Shown here piece by piece: positions 8,257 through 17,256 of a stretch of DNA of 64,000 nt (position 1 is its first letter; each line of letters starts with the position of its first letter). The translations under genes and the position numbers were made by a program. The notes under the pieces were generated by a model. That model was not told where the DNA came from, made no database searches, and saw only the letters and a list, made by a program, of their open reading frames with translations. The stretch is from positions 1,450,877 through 1,514,876 of the forward strand of contig CP133595.1 in the NCBI GenBank assembly GCA_031200235.1, read 5' to 3'. The stretch is from Cuniculiplasma divulgatum. Its GTDB lineage: Archaea; Thermoplasmatota; Thermoplasmata; Thermoplasmatales; Thermoplasmataceae.

Positions 8257-9957
8257 TTGGAAAAAATAAAGGAAGACGTTTTAATTCTTGGTGGAGGAAT
8301 GGCTGGTCTTCGTGCTGCCATAGCTGCAGCAGAATATAATCCGAAATTATCAGTAGGGCTGGTATCAAAACTTTATCCCTTAAGGTCTCATTCTGTTTCG
8401 GCTGAAGGTGGTACAAGTGCCGTCCTGAATCCAAAGGATTCCTTCGACCTTCATTCCTTTGACACCATAAAGGGCAGTGATTATCTTGGCGATCAGGATG
8501 CCATTGAAGAATTTGTAAGACTCGTGCCTGAGCAGATTTATACCACAGATCACTGGGGATGCCCCTGGAGCCGAAACCCGGATGGGACAATATCACAGAG
8601 AGATTTTGGTGCTCTGAGTTTTCCCCGGGCAACCTTCGCCGCAGACAAAACGGGTTTCCATGTAATGCAGACTCTGTTCAGCAGGGCTATGAAGTATAAT
8701 ATTCATTTCTACAACGAGTATTTTGCGACCAAACTGATTCTCAATGGGGGTCAGCTGAATTCCGTAACCACAATAGATCTCAGGACTGGAAATTTTGTCG
8801 TATTCCAGGGAAAGGCACTTATTTTTGCAATGGGTGGAGCCGGCAGGCTTTACCAGTTTGCCACATATGCCCATTCAGTGACCGGAGATGGGGATGGTAT
8901 AGCCTACAGAGCAGGAATACCTTTGAAAGATATGGAATTCATACAGTTTCATCCAACAGGCCTTGTACCATCCGGAATCCTCATAACAGAGGCAGCAAGA
9001 GCTGAGGGTGGATATCTTCTTAACAGCAAAAAAGAAAGATTCATGGGAACCTACGCCCCACATAAATTTGAGACGGCATCCAGGGATGTGGTATCAAGGG
9101 CGATTATGTGGGAAATCGAGGCAGGCCGTGGCGTTAAGGGCGAATACGGCGACATGGAATACGTTTACCTGGACATGCGGCACATCGCGGATAAGCTGGA
9201 TGAAAGGCTTCCAATGATTACTGAAATAGCAAAGAAGTTCAATGGCATTGACGCCCACACCGAACTTGTCCCGGTGCACCCCGCAACCCATTATACAATG
9301 GGCGGCATAGATTCCAACGTAAAAACCACCACATCAGTACCTGGGGTGTTCGTTGCAGGGGAGAACGCCTGTGTAAGCATTCACGGTGCAAACAGGTTGG
9401 GATCAAACTCCACGAACGAATGCCTTGCACTAGGCAACGTTGCAGGAATAGCTGCAGCTGAGTGGGCCGTTTCACATTCGGTATCGGATCTCGACGTGGC
9501 GCAGGTCAATGACGAGGAAAAGAGGATCTGGGAAGATATGCTCAAGAGAGATGGAGGAGAAAACATAGCTAAGATCAGGGAAGATCTGAGAATCAACATG
9601 GATAAGAATGTTGGAGTATTCAGAACAGCGGACCCGCTGAGAAACAGCTTGAAGAACATAGCGGCCCTGAAGGAAAGATATGAGAAGATCACCATTCAGG
9701 ATAAGGCATCCACATTCAACCTGGAGCTGGAATGGGCATTTGAGGTGGGATTCATGCTTGATCTTGCAGAAATCATAACCGCCGGCGCCCTTCAGAGAAC
9801 CGAGAGCAGGGGAGCACATTACAGGCGGGATTTCCCGGATCGCGATGACGCCAACTTCATGAAGCATACCATAGCCACATACTCCAAGGATGGACCAGCA
9901 TTAACATACAGGCCTGTTGTTGTAACCAAGTGGCAGCCAACTGTGAGGTCATACTGA
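8257..9957 (+). CDS. sdhA: Succinate dehydrogenase/fumarate reductase flavoprotein subunit
   Basis: Catalytic FAD subunit of complex II, oxidising succinate to fumarate on the cytoplasmic face of the membrane. The FAD-binding GGGMAG lies at 12-17. Covalent FAD attachment is expected at His45 in RSHSVSAEGG. Substrate-site and active-site motifs include FHPTGLVPSGILITEAARAEGG, HPATHYTMGGI and GANRLGSNSTNECLALG. At 566 aa it is full length. The start is TTG; no nearby ATG fits and the TATA-like box suits this start. First gene of sdhABCD. Confidence 0.95.
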   Translation: MEKIKEDVLILGGGMAGLRAAIAAAEYNPKLSVGLVSKLYPLRSHSVSAEGGTSAVLNPKDSFDLHSFDTIKGSDYLGDQDAIEEFVRLVPEQIYTTDHWGCPWSRNPDGTISQRDFGALSFPRATFAADKTGFHVMQTLFSRAMKYNIHFYNEYFATKLILNGGQLNSVTTIDLRTGNFVVFQGKALIFAMGGAGRLYQFATYAHSVTGDGDGIAYRAGIPLKDMEFIQFHPTGLVPSGILITEAARAEGGYLLNSKKERFMGTYAPHKFETASRDVVSRAIMWEIEAGRGVKGEYGDMEYVYLDMRHIADKLDERLPMITEIAKKFNGIDAHTELVPVHPATHYTMGGIDSNVKTTTSVPGVFVAGENACVSIHGANRLGSNSTNECLALGNVAGIAAAEWAVSHSVSDLDVAQVNDEEKRIWEDMLKRDGGENIAKIREDLRINMDKNVGVFRTADPLRNSLKNIAALKERYEKITIQDKASTFNLELEWAFEVGFMLDLAEIITAGALQRTESRGAHYRRDFPDRDDANFMKHTIATYSKDGPALTYRPVVVTKWQPTVRSY

Positions 9958-9967
9958 GGTGCATAAT

Positions 9968-10693
9968 ATGGAAGAACTGGTAGTAGAAGTCACAAGAACG
10001 GATGAGAAAGGCAACCAGAAGCTGCAGTCGTTCAATGTCCCAAAGGATAAAGTTTCCACTGTTCTGGAAGCACTCCTCTACATCAAGGAGAACATGGACC
10101 CTAGCCTCTCATTCAGGTATTCGTGCAGGATGGAGATCTGTGGAAGCTGCGGAATGGAAATAGACGGCAAGCCCCATATGGCCTGCTCCACGACCATTGA
10201 AAGCCTGAAATCTGATAAGGTCAAGGTTGCGCCAATGAAGCACTATAAGGTCATCAGAGACCTGGCTGTGGACATGGAAGGCTTTTTCGACAAATACAAG
10301 GAAGTGAAACCTTACATTATACGGGACGACGAGAATGGAAAATACGAATCTGAAATACTGCAGACGCCGGCACAATTTGACGAATTCATTGATTACTCCA
10401 TGTGCATCAAATGCGGTATCTGCATGGCGGCATGTCCAATTGAAGGTTCCGATCCAGATTATCTTGGTCCTGCACCGCTGACTGCAATCTGGAGATACAT
10501 CGCAGACAGCAGGGATCAGGGGGCGAAATACAGGCTCGAAGTAGCCAGTGGGCCTGAGGGGACATCAAGGTGCCATTTTGCTGGTGAATGTACAGAAGCA
10601 TGCCCCAAGGGAGTGGACCCTTCATTTGCAATACAGAAGCTGAGGGGAAGCATGGTCAAGTATGAGTTCCAAAGTTTATTCAGGAGGCATTGA
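9968..10693 (+). CDS. sdhB: Succinate dehydrogenase iron-sulfur subunit
   Basis: Electron-transfer subunit linking SdhA to the membrane anchor. The N-terminal plant-type ferredoxin domain has the [2Fe-2S] ligands C-x4-C-x2-C (CRMEICGSC, from about residue 53) and a fourth Cys near 73. The C-terminal domain has CIKCGICMAACP for [4Fe-4S] and CHFAGECTEACP for the third cluster. The frame is open from a GTG at 9959, but the ATG at 9968 is chosen because GAGGTG (9955-9960) is a good SD for it. It overlaps neither neighbour with this start. Second gene of the sdh operon. Confidence 0.93.
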   Translation: MEELVVEVTRTDEKGNQKLQSFNVPKDKVSTVLEALLYIKENMDPSLSFRYSCRMEICGSCGMEIDGKPHMACSTTIESLKSDKVKVAPMKHYKVIRDLAVDMEGFFDKYKEVKPYIIRDDENGKYESEILQTPAQFDEFIDYSMCIKCGICMAACPIEGSDPDYLGPAPLTAIWRYIADSRDQGAKYRLEVASGPEGTSRCHFAGECTEACPKGVDPSFAIQKLRGSMVKYEFQSLFRRH

Positions 10694-10694
10694 A

Positions 10695-11108
10695 ATGGTT
10701 GAGGAAAACGTGAAAAATCTGCGGGAAGGCCCCATGGGCTGGATGAAATTCTACAGAAAGGGAATAGGATACTTTGCGTTCGCTATGCACAGATTCAGTG
10801 GACTGGTGATTGTATTCTACCTTTATCTTCACCTGTTCGTACTTTCGCATCTTCTCGTGGGAAAGGCGACGTACAACAGTCTGGTAACGTCTGTCACCTA
10901 CGGCCCATTTGATTCGTTCCTTGTGCTGGATGTTCTTCTTGCTCTGGTCATATTCTATCATGGTGCCAACGGGACAAGACTTGCATTGAATGAGCTTGGT
11001 ATAGGACTGGAAAATAACAAGGCAATGTTCTACGTATTCGAGGTTATATCAATGGTGCTTCTGGGCATTTTCCTGTATTATGCCTACATGTTCCTGGGGG
11101 CGAGCTGA
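10695..11108 (+). CDS. sdhC: Succinate dehydrogenase membrane anchor, cytochrome b556-type (SdhC)
   Basis: Integral membrane subunit anchoring complex II and helping to bind heme b and quinone. Three hydrophobic helices are visible: about 28-48, 68-88 and 102-122. Candidate heme/quinone residues include MHRFSG at the start of helix 1 and YHGANGTR after helix 2, both characteristic of SdhC proteins. ATG at 10695 is chosen over an in-frame ATG at 10662 because AGGAGG lies 7 nt before it and the longer form would extend into sdhB. sdhD follows one base after the stop. Confidence 0.88.
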   Translation: MVEENVKNLREGPMGWMKFYRKGIGYFAFAMHRFSGLVIVFYLYLHLFVLSHLLVGKATYNSLVTSVTYGPFDSFLVLDVLLALVIFYHGANGTRLALNELGIGLENNKAMFYVFEVISMVLLGIFLYYAYMFLGAS

Positions 11109-11109
11109 T

Positions 11110-11499
11110 ATGGCAGAAGTTGAGATGAACAGCGGGAGAGAAATAAGGAGTTCCACAGGTTCCATTGGGAGAATGTTTCAGGCTGCGTCAGGTCTCTTCC
11201 TCATATTCTTCCTTGGCGTACACCTCTATGTTGCGCACATAGACTTCGGACATCCCATACAGTTCTTTACCTCAGTTATAGAAAATATGCACAATGTCTG
11301 GTGGCTTACGTTCTTCATAGTATTTGTATGGGTCATAAGTTACCATGCAGTGAATGGCCTGGGCGGGATAATCAAGGATTTGAATATTGGTGAAAGGGGC
11401 AAGGCCTATGTAAATTACGCAATGGTAGCCCTGTACATCGTTACCGTCGTTTATGGAACAATTCTTGCAGTTCTCGTTGCAAGGATACCGCTTCCATAA
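11110..11499 (+). CDS. sdhD: Succinate dehydrogenase membrane anchor SdhD-like
   Basis: Second small membrane subunit of complex II. Three transmembrane segments are evident (FQAASGLFLIFFLGVHLYV; WWLTFFIVFVWVISYHAV; YAMVALYIVTVVYGTILAVLV). His residues in GVHLYVAH and SYHAVNG are candidates for heme or quinone contacts. ATG at 11110 is used, one base after the sdhC stop; an upstream in-frame ATG at 11080 would overlap sdhC without an SD. Assignment follows from position and topology, since SdhD sequences are poorly conserved. Confidence 0.82.
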   Translation: MAEVEMNSGREIRSSTGSIGRMFQAASGLFLIFFLGVHLYVAHIDFGHPIQFFTSVIENMHNVWWLTFFIVFVWVISYHAVNGLGGIIKDLNIGERGKAYVNYAMVALYIVTVVYGTILAVLVARIPLP

Positions 11500-11507
11500 G
11501 CGACATC

Positions 11508-11519
11508 TCTCTTTTTTAC
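11508..11519 (+). terminator. T-rich terminator after sdhD
   Basis: CTCTTTTTTACT begins about 10 nt after the sdhD stop. A plus-strand oligo-T tract directly after the last gene of an operon is the usual archaeal termination signal. Confidence 0.45.
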
Positions 11520-11887
11520 TGTTCAGTACTATTTTAGCTGTTACCAGTTGAAACTTATGGGTTGAATCCGTACATTGCAAAAAATTCAGTTCTTATTGGC
11601 GTTGTAAAAACAATATCGCTTCCATGAAACAGCATATTCATCAGGCTAGTCCGTGACGGAGTGTCAGAAATTTGTCATTGCCTGTGATTTATTCTCACTG
11701 GCACGAAACCATCCCAAAAATTTCCAGGATCTAGTTGAGGATGCCAGAATTCGGATCATACTGATCCGATCATGTGTCATTACAGAGAAAAACAGGTAGG
11801 TGGAACATCGCAAGAACCTGTCAGCGCAAAATCACAGTGAAATTTTGATATAATGATTTGTGAAGTGCAGGTATCATACACCTGGCT
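11520..11887. other. Intergenic stretch with one inverted repeat
   Basis: No supported gene. It contains a perfect 8-bp inverted repeat with a 3-nt spacer at 11751-11769 (arms TCGGATCA and TGATCCGA). This could form a small hairpin downstream of the minus-strand DedA gene or be a protein site. Nothing else stands out. Confidence 0.5.
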
Positions 11888-12559
11888 TCAAGAAACGGTT
11901 CTCTGCTGTCGCTTCTTGCTTAGTTTTGATAAAAACCACCACAGTATTATTCCTATAAGGATTGCAATTGCCACATACTGGTACTCATCGAAGTATGAAA
12001 GAATGCTACCCCAGTGCGGACCCAGAATATATCCAAAATATATCAGGAAGCTGTCCCAGATGAGGGCACCCGCAAGTGTCAACAGCAGGAATGATGCTCT
12101 GTTCATTCTGGCAATTCCGGCAGGTATGGATATGAACGTACGGAATATGGGGACAAGCCGCGTGAAAAAGACAGAGAGTGGGCCATACCTGAGAAACCAT
12201 TCGTGTGTTCTCCTTATGGAAGATTCGTCAAGCATTACATATTTGCCATATCTCAGTATTAAAGGAATTCCACCATAATCCCCAAGCATATAAGCAAGAT
12301 AAGCTCCAGTAAGATTTCCGAGACTACCAACAACGAGCAGGATAATAAATGCTGGCAAGCCCGCGGCTCCAAGAAGGCCACCTGAAAAGGCTAGATAACC
12401 GCCGAATGCCATAACAACTTCAGATGGGATGGGAAGAAGAAGACCCTCAAGGAGCATCAAAACAAAGATGCCGGGGTATCCCAAGGCCTGTATGAGCCCT
12501 ATTACGAAATTAGCAAGCTCAGTTGCAATGGCAATGTGAATCACGAAAGCCCCATACAC
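11888..12559 (-). CDS. DedA-family membrane protein
   Basis: Integral membrane protein of the DedA/SNARE-associated (VTT) family, whose members act as phospholipid scramblases or flippases and affect membrane homeostasis. Diagnostic features are EGLLLPIPSEVVMAFGGYLA near residue 38, the GSLGNLTGAYLAYMLGDYGG segment, and FFTRLVPIFRTFISIPAGIARM, which holds the conserved Arg residues. About five to six hydrophobic segments run through its 223 aa, a standard length. The C-terminus is basic (KLSKKRQQR). Substrate is unknown. Confidence 0.9.
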   Translation of the reverse strand: MYGAFVIHIAIATELANFVIGLIQALGYPGIFVLMLLEGLLLPIPSEVVMAFGGYLAFSGGLLGAAGLPAFIILLVVGSLGNLTGAYLAYMLGDYGGIPLILRYGKYVMLDESSIRRTHEWFLRYGPLSVFFTRLVPIFRTFISIPAGIARMNRASFLLLTLAGALIWDSFLIYFGYILGPHWGSILSYFDEYQYVAIAILIGIILWWFLSKLSKKRQQRTVS

Positions 12560-12686
12560 AACTATAATATAAGAATTATCACAGGGCTGAAAAATTCCTG
12601 AAGCATTTTACTGTGCACAGGCGATGCAAAATGCCATTTCTGGATTCATGAAAAAGAGAAAGAAGCCCTGATGCCTGAATCTTTCT

Positions 12687-13199
12687 TTAATCGCTACCGG
12701 GGGTAGTTGCATAGAACTCGCCGAGCATGGCCTTGACCTCTCCTTCCGGAAGTTCAAAGTGCCTCTTTTTAATATCACTTTCAAGAAGCATGAGTTCCGA
12801 AAGTTCGTCCGGATAACCCTGTGCGTAAATGATTTCCCTGATCTGTGCGTTCATGAGCATCTTGGAGCAAACAACACATGGGTGAGTTGTCACATAGATA
12901 ACTGCATCCTTGATGCTGACTCCATGAACCGCTGCCTGGATTATGGCATTCTGTTCGGCATGAAGACCCCGGCAGAGTTCATGCCTCTCCCCAGAAGGAA
13001 CATCAAGTTCATCTCTAATGCAGCCAACCACGTCACAATGAACAGTCCCCGATGGAGGACCGTTATATCCAGTGGCCAGGACATTTTTGTCCTTTACAAT
13101 AACGGCCCCCACTTTCCTCCTTGTGCAGTTTGATCTGGAAGCAGCAAGGAAAGCCATCCTCATGAAATACTGGTCCCAAGTTGGTCTTTCATTCTGCAT
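12687..13199 (-). CDS. Deoxycytidylate deaminase family protein
   Basis: Zinc-dependent deaminase of the dCMP deaminase type, probably converting dCMP to dUMP for thymidylate synthesis. The N-terminus [21 protein letters not shown] precedes VGAVIVKD and the substrate loop TGYNGPPSG. Zinc ligands and the catalytic Glu appear as HAEQNAI and PCVVCSK. Additional Cys/His residues in [11 protein letters not shown]-x11-HELC match the extra metal site seen in some dCMP deaminases. At 170 aa it is typical. It is a single gene; divergent or convergent neighbours give no pathway clue. Confidence 0.9.
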   Translation of the reverse strand: MQNERPTWDQYFMRMAFLAASRSNCTRRKVGAVIVKDKNVLATGYNGPPSGTVHCDVVGCIRDELDVPSGERHELCRGLHAEQNAIIQAAVHGVSIKDAVIYVTTHPCVVCSKMLMNAQIREIIYAQGYPDELSELMLLESDIKKRHFELPEGEVKAMLGEFYATTPGSD

Positions 13200-13396
13200 A
13201 AAGTCATAGTTTGAAGCATTTAATAATGTTTTTCAGAGAGCCGCACATATTGCTGACCCTATATAATACACCCGGTTAGCAACGCATCCTTCCAGAATTG
13301 AATGAAACCAGTCTAATACTGTATTTATGGGCAATTTGCAATTAGTAGTCCACAGGAATCGGTAAAGATTTTAGTCAGAATTGCATTTCAAACCTA

Positions 13397-13840
13397 TTGA
13401 ACAACACTAGGACGATAATGGGAATACTTATAGCCATCCTCGGTTTCTATTTCTTCTTCTTCGTGCTGGATTATCTGGGAGGGGTGGTGATAGCCGTCGG
13501 AGCTTACTTCATGGCCACTGGGTTCAGGACGCCCTCTCACAGGCAGATTTCCGGGAAGGTAAATCAGGTAATTTACAGCAGCCTTATGGAAAGAGGTACG
13601 GAGAGAATAAAAACCGGGCAGCTCAGGACTACGCAGGAGCGGTTGGTCGAGGTTCTGGATAAGCTGCAGGACATTCTTGGTTCGCAGAGTGATATGCCCG
13701 AACTGGGATATGACGCCATCTTCTTTCACTGTAGATCAGAAAGCGAAGCAACAACCCGGCTTAGCCAGATTGAAGATAAGGGACTCAATGGGTCGCTTAT
13801 CCAGAACAAAAATGACTGGCAGATAAAGATAGAGTTTTAA
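13397..13840 (+). CDS. Small membrane-anchored protein of unknown function
   Basis: Not recognised. The N-terminus carries one long or two short hydrophobic helices (IMGILIAILGFYFFFFVLDYLGGVVIAVGAYFMA, about residues 7-40). A soluble, mixed-charge domain of about 100 residues follows. The listed start is a TTG; an ATG at 13418 would remove seven residues without affecting the helix and is equally plausible. The end overlaps the convergent thermopsin-like gene by four bases. It looks like a real gene from its amino-acid composition, but no function is proposed. Confidence 0.6.
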   Translation: MNNTRTIMGILIAILGFYFFFFVLDYLGGVVIAVGAYFMATGFRTPSHRQISGKVNQVIYSSLMERGTERIKTGQLRTTQERLVEVLDKLQDILGSQSDMPELGYDAIFFHCRSESEATTRLSQIEDKGLNGSLIQNKNDWQIKIEF

Positions 13841-16671
13841 AGATATCTTCTTCTTGTCAGAGCCACTGCCCCCAACAGCACAGCTACAAGTGCACCCAGT
13901 GCCAGGTATGCTCCTGCATCCTTTGGGGATATTAACTTGGATTTATTGTTTAAATGAGGTAGCGGTGCCTGAAGACTTGAGTTCAGGAGCCAGATAATAA
14001 GCGGATCACCATTATGGATATTAACCGACAGTATTGCAGTATAATTGCCACTGATTGCAATTCTGTAGTTCGAAATCGCGTCTCCATTGACATAAACTCT
14101 GCTTGACAGAGCCTGCGATACACTGCTGCCAGTAAGGTTGTTCAGAGATACATATATGAGCATTGTTCCTTCACTTGTGTCAGAAGAATAGCTGACTGAT
14201 ACAGAGCCAGCTGTATTATTTACCATAATCAGCGATATATTGGCAGATTCTATTGTGACGATGCCGTATGTTGAAAGTGCATAACGTGCAGGAATCAGGT
14301 CAAGAGCAAAATTGCGGGAAATATTCCCGCTTACGGAGAGATTGTAAGATTCCGGCATGTATTCTGATGCAGTAACTGAAGCTTTATACTGCCCTGCGGG
14401 AAGATATATCACATAATAGCCCGATGAGTTCGTTGTGGCAGGTAATCCATTGAATAATATCTCAGCATTTCCTGGCATTATATGCCCTTGTATATCAAAG
14501 GTAACAGACGATTGAGTAGTAATATTCATGTATGTTTCCTTTCCGCCGTAAATAGCAAGTGAATATATCTCCGGAGTCAGATTATCCCCATATATTGAAA
14601 CTACATATCTGCCCGCAGGAAGCGTTTCGTTGAACTTTCCACTTGAAACTGCTACAGGCATTCCGTTGGCTCTGATTATGGCGTTATTTGAATTAACAGT
14701 GCCATTCAGATAACCATAGTCTACCATGGCCTTCAGGGTGATATTCAATGTCAGAGCGCTGCCGTAGCTTATGGAAAAGAAATCAGAATACGCATAGTAT
14801 CCGGGAGCAGAATCCACAAGATAATATGTCCCGGGCTTGAGGTATATGGAAAAGTTACTTTTGTCATCCAGGATCTTTTCTCCATTCAGGAACAGGGTGG
14901 AATTGATTCCTGAGATCACAACAAGCTCCCCATTCTTCATGAAACCGACTGTTATTGTAATATTAGAGCCGTAAACCCTGAACGATCCGGAACCGCCTGA
15001 ATAAATGGAATCTGGCGTGCTGTAGTTGTAATGATAAGTTCCATTTGGAAGTTGAATGATCAATGAATCGCTTTCTGAGAAATTATATTCGGTTGATGAG
15101 ATATTTAAATACCATAGTGTATCGGCAGGCAATCCGCTTTGAAACACATTCAGTTCATACTTTATCTGGGTAAACTTCACCTTTACGCTAACGGGGGCGC
15201 CTGATATGCTCAGTTTACCGGAATTCGATATGGCCGAGTAACCGGGAATGGTCGAAACATTATAGAAATAAGTGCCATTGTGGAGAAGCAGTGAAATTGT
15301 ATTCCCGGTTGAAGATTTGAGAATGCCGGACATATTTATGGCCCAGTAAGAACCAGACGGAAGTCCAGACTCTGTGAAATTAACCCAGTAACTGGAGACC
15401 GTGGTGATCCTTGTTACAGAATCAGGTAATATGGTGACAGTCCCGAAGCTCATTTTCTGTGACCCTGACACAAGGTGAACATCATATGTGCCTGAATAAA
15501 GTGTTACGTTGGCTCCTTGGTTTTCATACGGAACTACTGTTGTATTGATATATAGCTGCCCTGAAGGCAAATTTGGAGATGATAGATTGAGAAAACCAGT
15601 GGTTGAAGTGTTATAGTCCATGTCAAGGGCTCCAGATCCGCTTTCAGCAGATATACCCGGAGTTCCAGATTCACTTGCCGGTGATGAGGCTATGGATACA
15701 TTGGATATTCCTTCAGCTGTATTGCTTCCAAAATTATACGCATTAGACACTGCCTGATAATTGTAACCATTCCAATAGTCCAGCATCATGGAAACACTTG
15801 AAGCCATGTCTTGTGTGTCGCTCCCACCTCCCGGGCCGCCCATTATGAATTCAGCGTCCATGGGGAGATTGTCCGGCTTATAGTAAAATCCACTGACCTG
15901 AAATTCGGGAACATTCCTGACATTATTTGCAAATGTAAAGACGACTTCGTCGTATGTAACCCATCCATAACCATCGTTGTAACTGAAGTTAACCTGAGGA
16001 GACCCACTGGCGTCAAGGCTGGTGTTCATCCTCAGAGTAACTGTAGTTGGGTAGCTGAGTTCGACCAGATTACCAGGATCATTTCCGGGCACATAGTAGT
16101 AGAAGCCTATTCCACTGGAATCACCCACAGTTCCGTTTCCAGTAACTGAGGAGTTCAGCATCCCGGATTGCGGTTGAGAGGAATTCCATATGTTGTCCAG
16201 AAACTGTATCTCACGGGAGGTTGTGTTTAATAACGCAACATCCTGAACCCAGAATACATAACGATTTCCGGAGTTGATGAAAACTAGGTTCAGATTAAGC
16301 TGGAAACCCATGGAATCTCCTGGCCAGCTTGAGTTAAAGGTGGATATGCCGGAAATATTTACAGTTCCAGTGTATGAGGTTCTATTGGTTTCGTAGGGAA
16401 TTCCATTAGGCCCTATACCGTAATCTGCAATACCCATGGGTGCTGGCTCGTCTGTGTAAAGATACGGATTAATTGCTGTGAAATTCTCCAGATGCTTGGA
16501 AGTCTGCTCACTGAAACCATTCTTATCCTGAGTAGTGCTGGGCATGAAGCCTCCACTATTCCGTGGAATAACAGTGCCAGCGGATTCATGAAGAAAAGAA
16601 AAGGATGAAGAAACAACTAACACCATCACAACTACGGATAGGATAATCGGAAGGTGTAAACTCAATCGCAT
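13837..16671 (-). CDS. Large thermopsin-like (peptidase A5) cell-surface protein
   Basis: Predicted exported acid protease or thermopsin-fold surface protein. With the ATG at 16671 it begins with a signal/anchor helix (MRLSLHLPIILSVVVMVLVV). The frame stays open upstream to an ATG at 16797, but a TATA-like ATTTAGTAAT about 24 nt before 16671 and the signal peptide favour the shorter form. The thermopsin hallmark DEPAPMGIADYG lies near residue 75, followed by a Tyr/Trp-rich catalytic-type domain to about 300. Then come two FTESGLPSG-type repeats, about three PEGA-like beta repeats with LPAGRY/LPAGQY, and a C-terminal helix plus TRRRYL. Dozens of Asn-x-Ser/Thr sequons indicate heavy N-glycosylation. 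Protease activity is inferred. Confidence 0.85.
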   Translation of the reverse strand: MRLSLHLPIILSVVVMVLVVSSSFSFLHESAGTVIPRNSGGFMPSTTQDKNGFSEQTSKHLENFTAINPYLYTDEPAPMGIADYGIGPNGIPYETNRTSYTGTVNISGISTFNSSWPGDSMGFQLNLNLVFINSGNRYVFWVQDVALLNTTSREIQFLDNIWNSSQPQSGMLNSSVTGNGTVGDSSGIGFYYYVPGNDPGNLVELSYPTTVTLRMNTSLDASGSPQVNFSYNDGYGWVTYDEVVFTFANNVRNVPEFQVSGFYYKPDNLPMDAEFIMGGPGGGSDTQDMASSVSMMLDYWNGYNYQAVSNAYNFGSNTAEGISNVSIASSPASESGTPGISAESGSGALDMDYNTSTTGFLNLSSPNLPSGQLYINTTVVPYENQGANVTLYSGTYDVHLVSGSQKMSFGTVTILPDSVTRITTVSSYWVNFTESGLPSGSYWAINMSGILKSSTGNTISLLLHNGTYFYNVSTIPGYSAISNSGKLSISGAPVSVKVKFTQIKYELNVFQSGLPADTLWYLNISSTEYNFSESDSLIIQLPNGTYHYNYSTPDSIYSGGSGSFRVYGSNITITVGFMKNGELVVISGINSTLFLNGEKILDDKSNFSIYLKPGTYYLVDSAPGYYAYSDFFSISYGSALTLNITLKAMVDYGYLNGTVNSNNAIIRANGMPVAVSSGKFNETLPAGRYVVSIYGDNLTPEIYSLAIYGGKETYMNITTQSSVTFDIQGHIMPGNAEILFNGLPATTNSSGYYVIYLPAGQYKASVTASEYMPESYNLSVSGNISRNFALDLIPARYALSTYGIVTIESANISLIMVNNTAGSVSVSYSSDTSEGTMLIYVSLNNLTGSSVSQALSSRVYVNGDAISNYRIAISGNYTAILSVNIHNGDPLIIWLLNSSLQAPLPHLNNKSKLISPKDAGAYLALGALVAVLLGAVALTRRRYL

Positions 16672-17256
16672 CTCATTCGCAACGCCATTCATTACTAAAT
16701 GTTTGCCTTCACTGCGGTTCATGAAGCGAAATTTGCATTTGCGCAGTCTATCAGGCCTTGTAAAAAGCTTGAATAGACCCAGAAATTTGAGTGCCATGCC
16801 TGGAAAACATAGTTATGTTACGGCGATCCAGCAATGCTGAAGTTTCTTTACTAAAGACCAAGGATTCAATTCCAGATGTAAGGGGTGAAAGAATTGATGC
16901 GTTAATGAAAGAAGTTATGCAACTCATTCCATGCGAATATGCTTTCAGCCTCTTGCAGGACAATGGGTGGCATTGCAACTATCTGATTTATGAAAATTTG
17001 CATGTGCAGCAAATGTGGCATTTTAGCCATGAAATTATCCCTTCTTATTCTAGCGATGTTGGTTTATAACACTGTACTTCGATGATTATTTAATCCTAAA
17101 CTAGTAAAACAGCACATGGGCATTTAATTTCGCCATTTGTCGATTTAGAGGTAGCATTAAATATGAAATACAGATTTCAGTAAATCACGCTGAAATCAAA
17201 CTGCAAGCATACCGAACATAAGGAGAACAATCAATAATGGTCGAAGGAGGAGTTTC
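16672..17256. other. Intergenic stretch, no supported gene
   Basis: An open frame at 16791-17069 (+) of 92 codons has no promoter, SD or recognisable motif and is not called. The only clear element is the SD of the downstream glycosyltransferase (AAGGAGG, 17244-17250), six nt before its TTG. Confidence 0.5.

Noticed and set aside
10662-10694. Upstream sdhC start inside sdhB
   Set aside because: The ATG at 10695 has a perfect AGGAGG seven nt upstream, and the longer form adds residues without family similarity.
13837-16797. Longer thermopsin-like start at 16797
   Set aside because: It would put 42 non-hydrophobic, basic residues before a clear signal helix; the ATG at 16671 has a TATA-like element at the right distance.
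16791-17069. 92-codon plus-strand frame
   Set aside because: No motif, promoter or SD; overlaps the upstream open part of the thermopsin-like frame.
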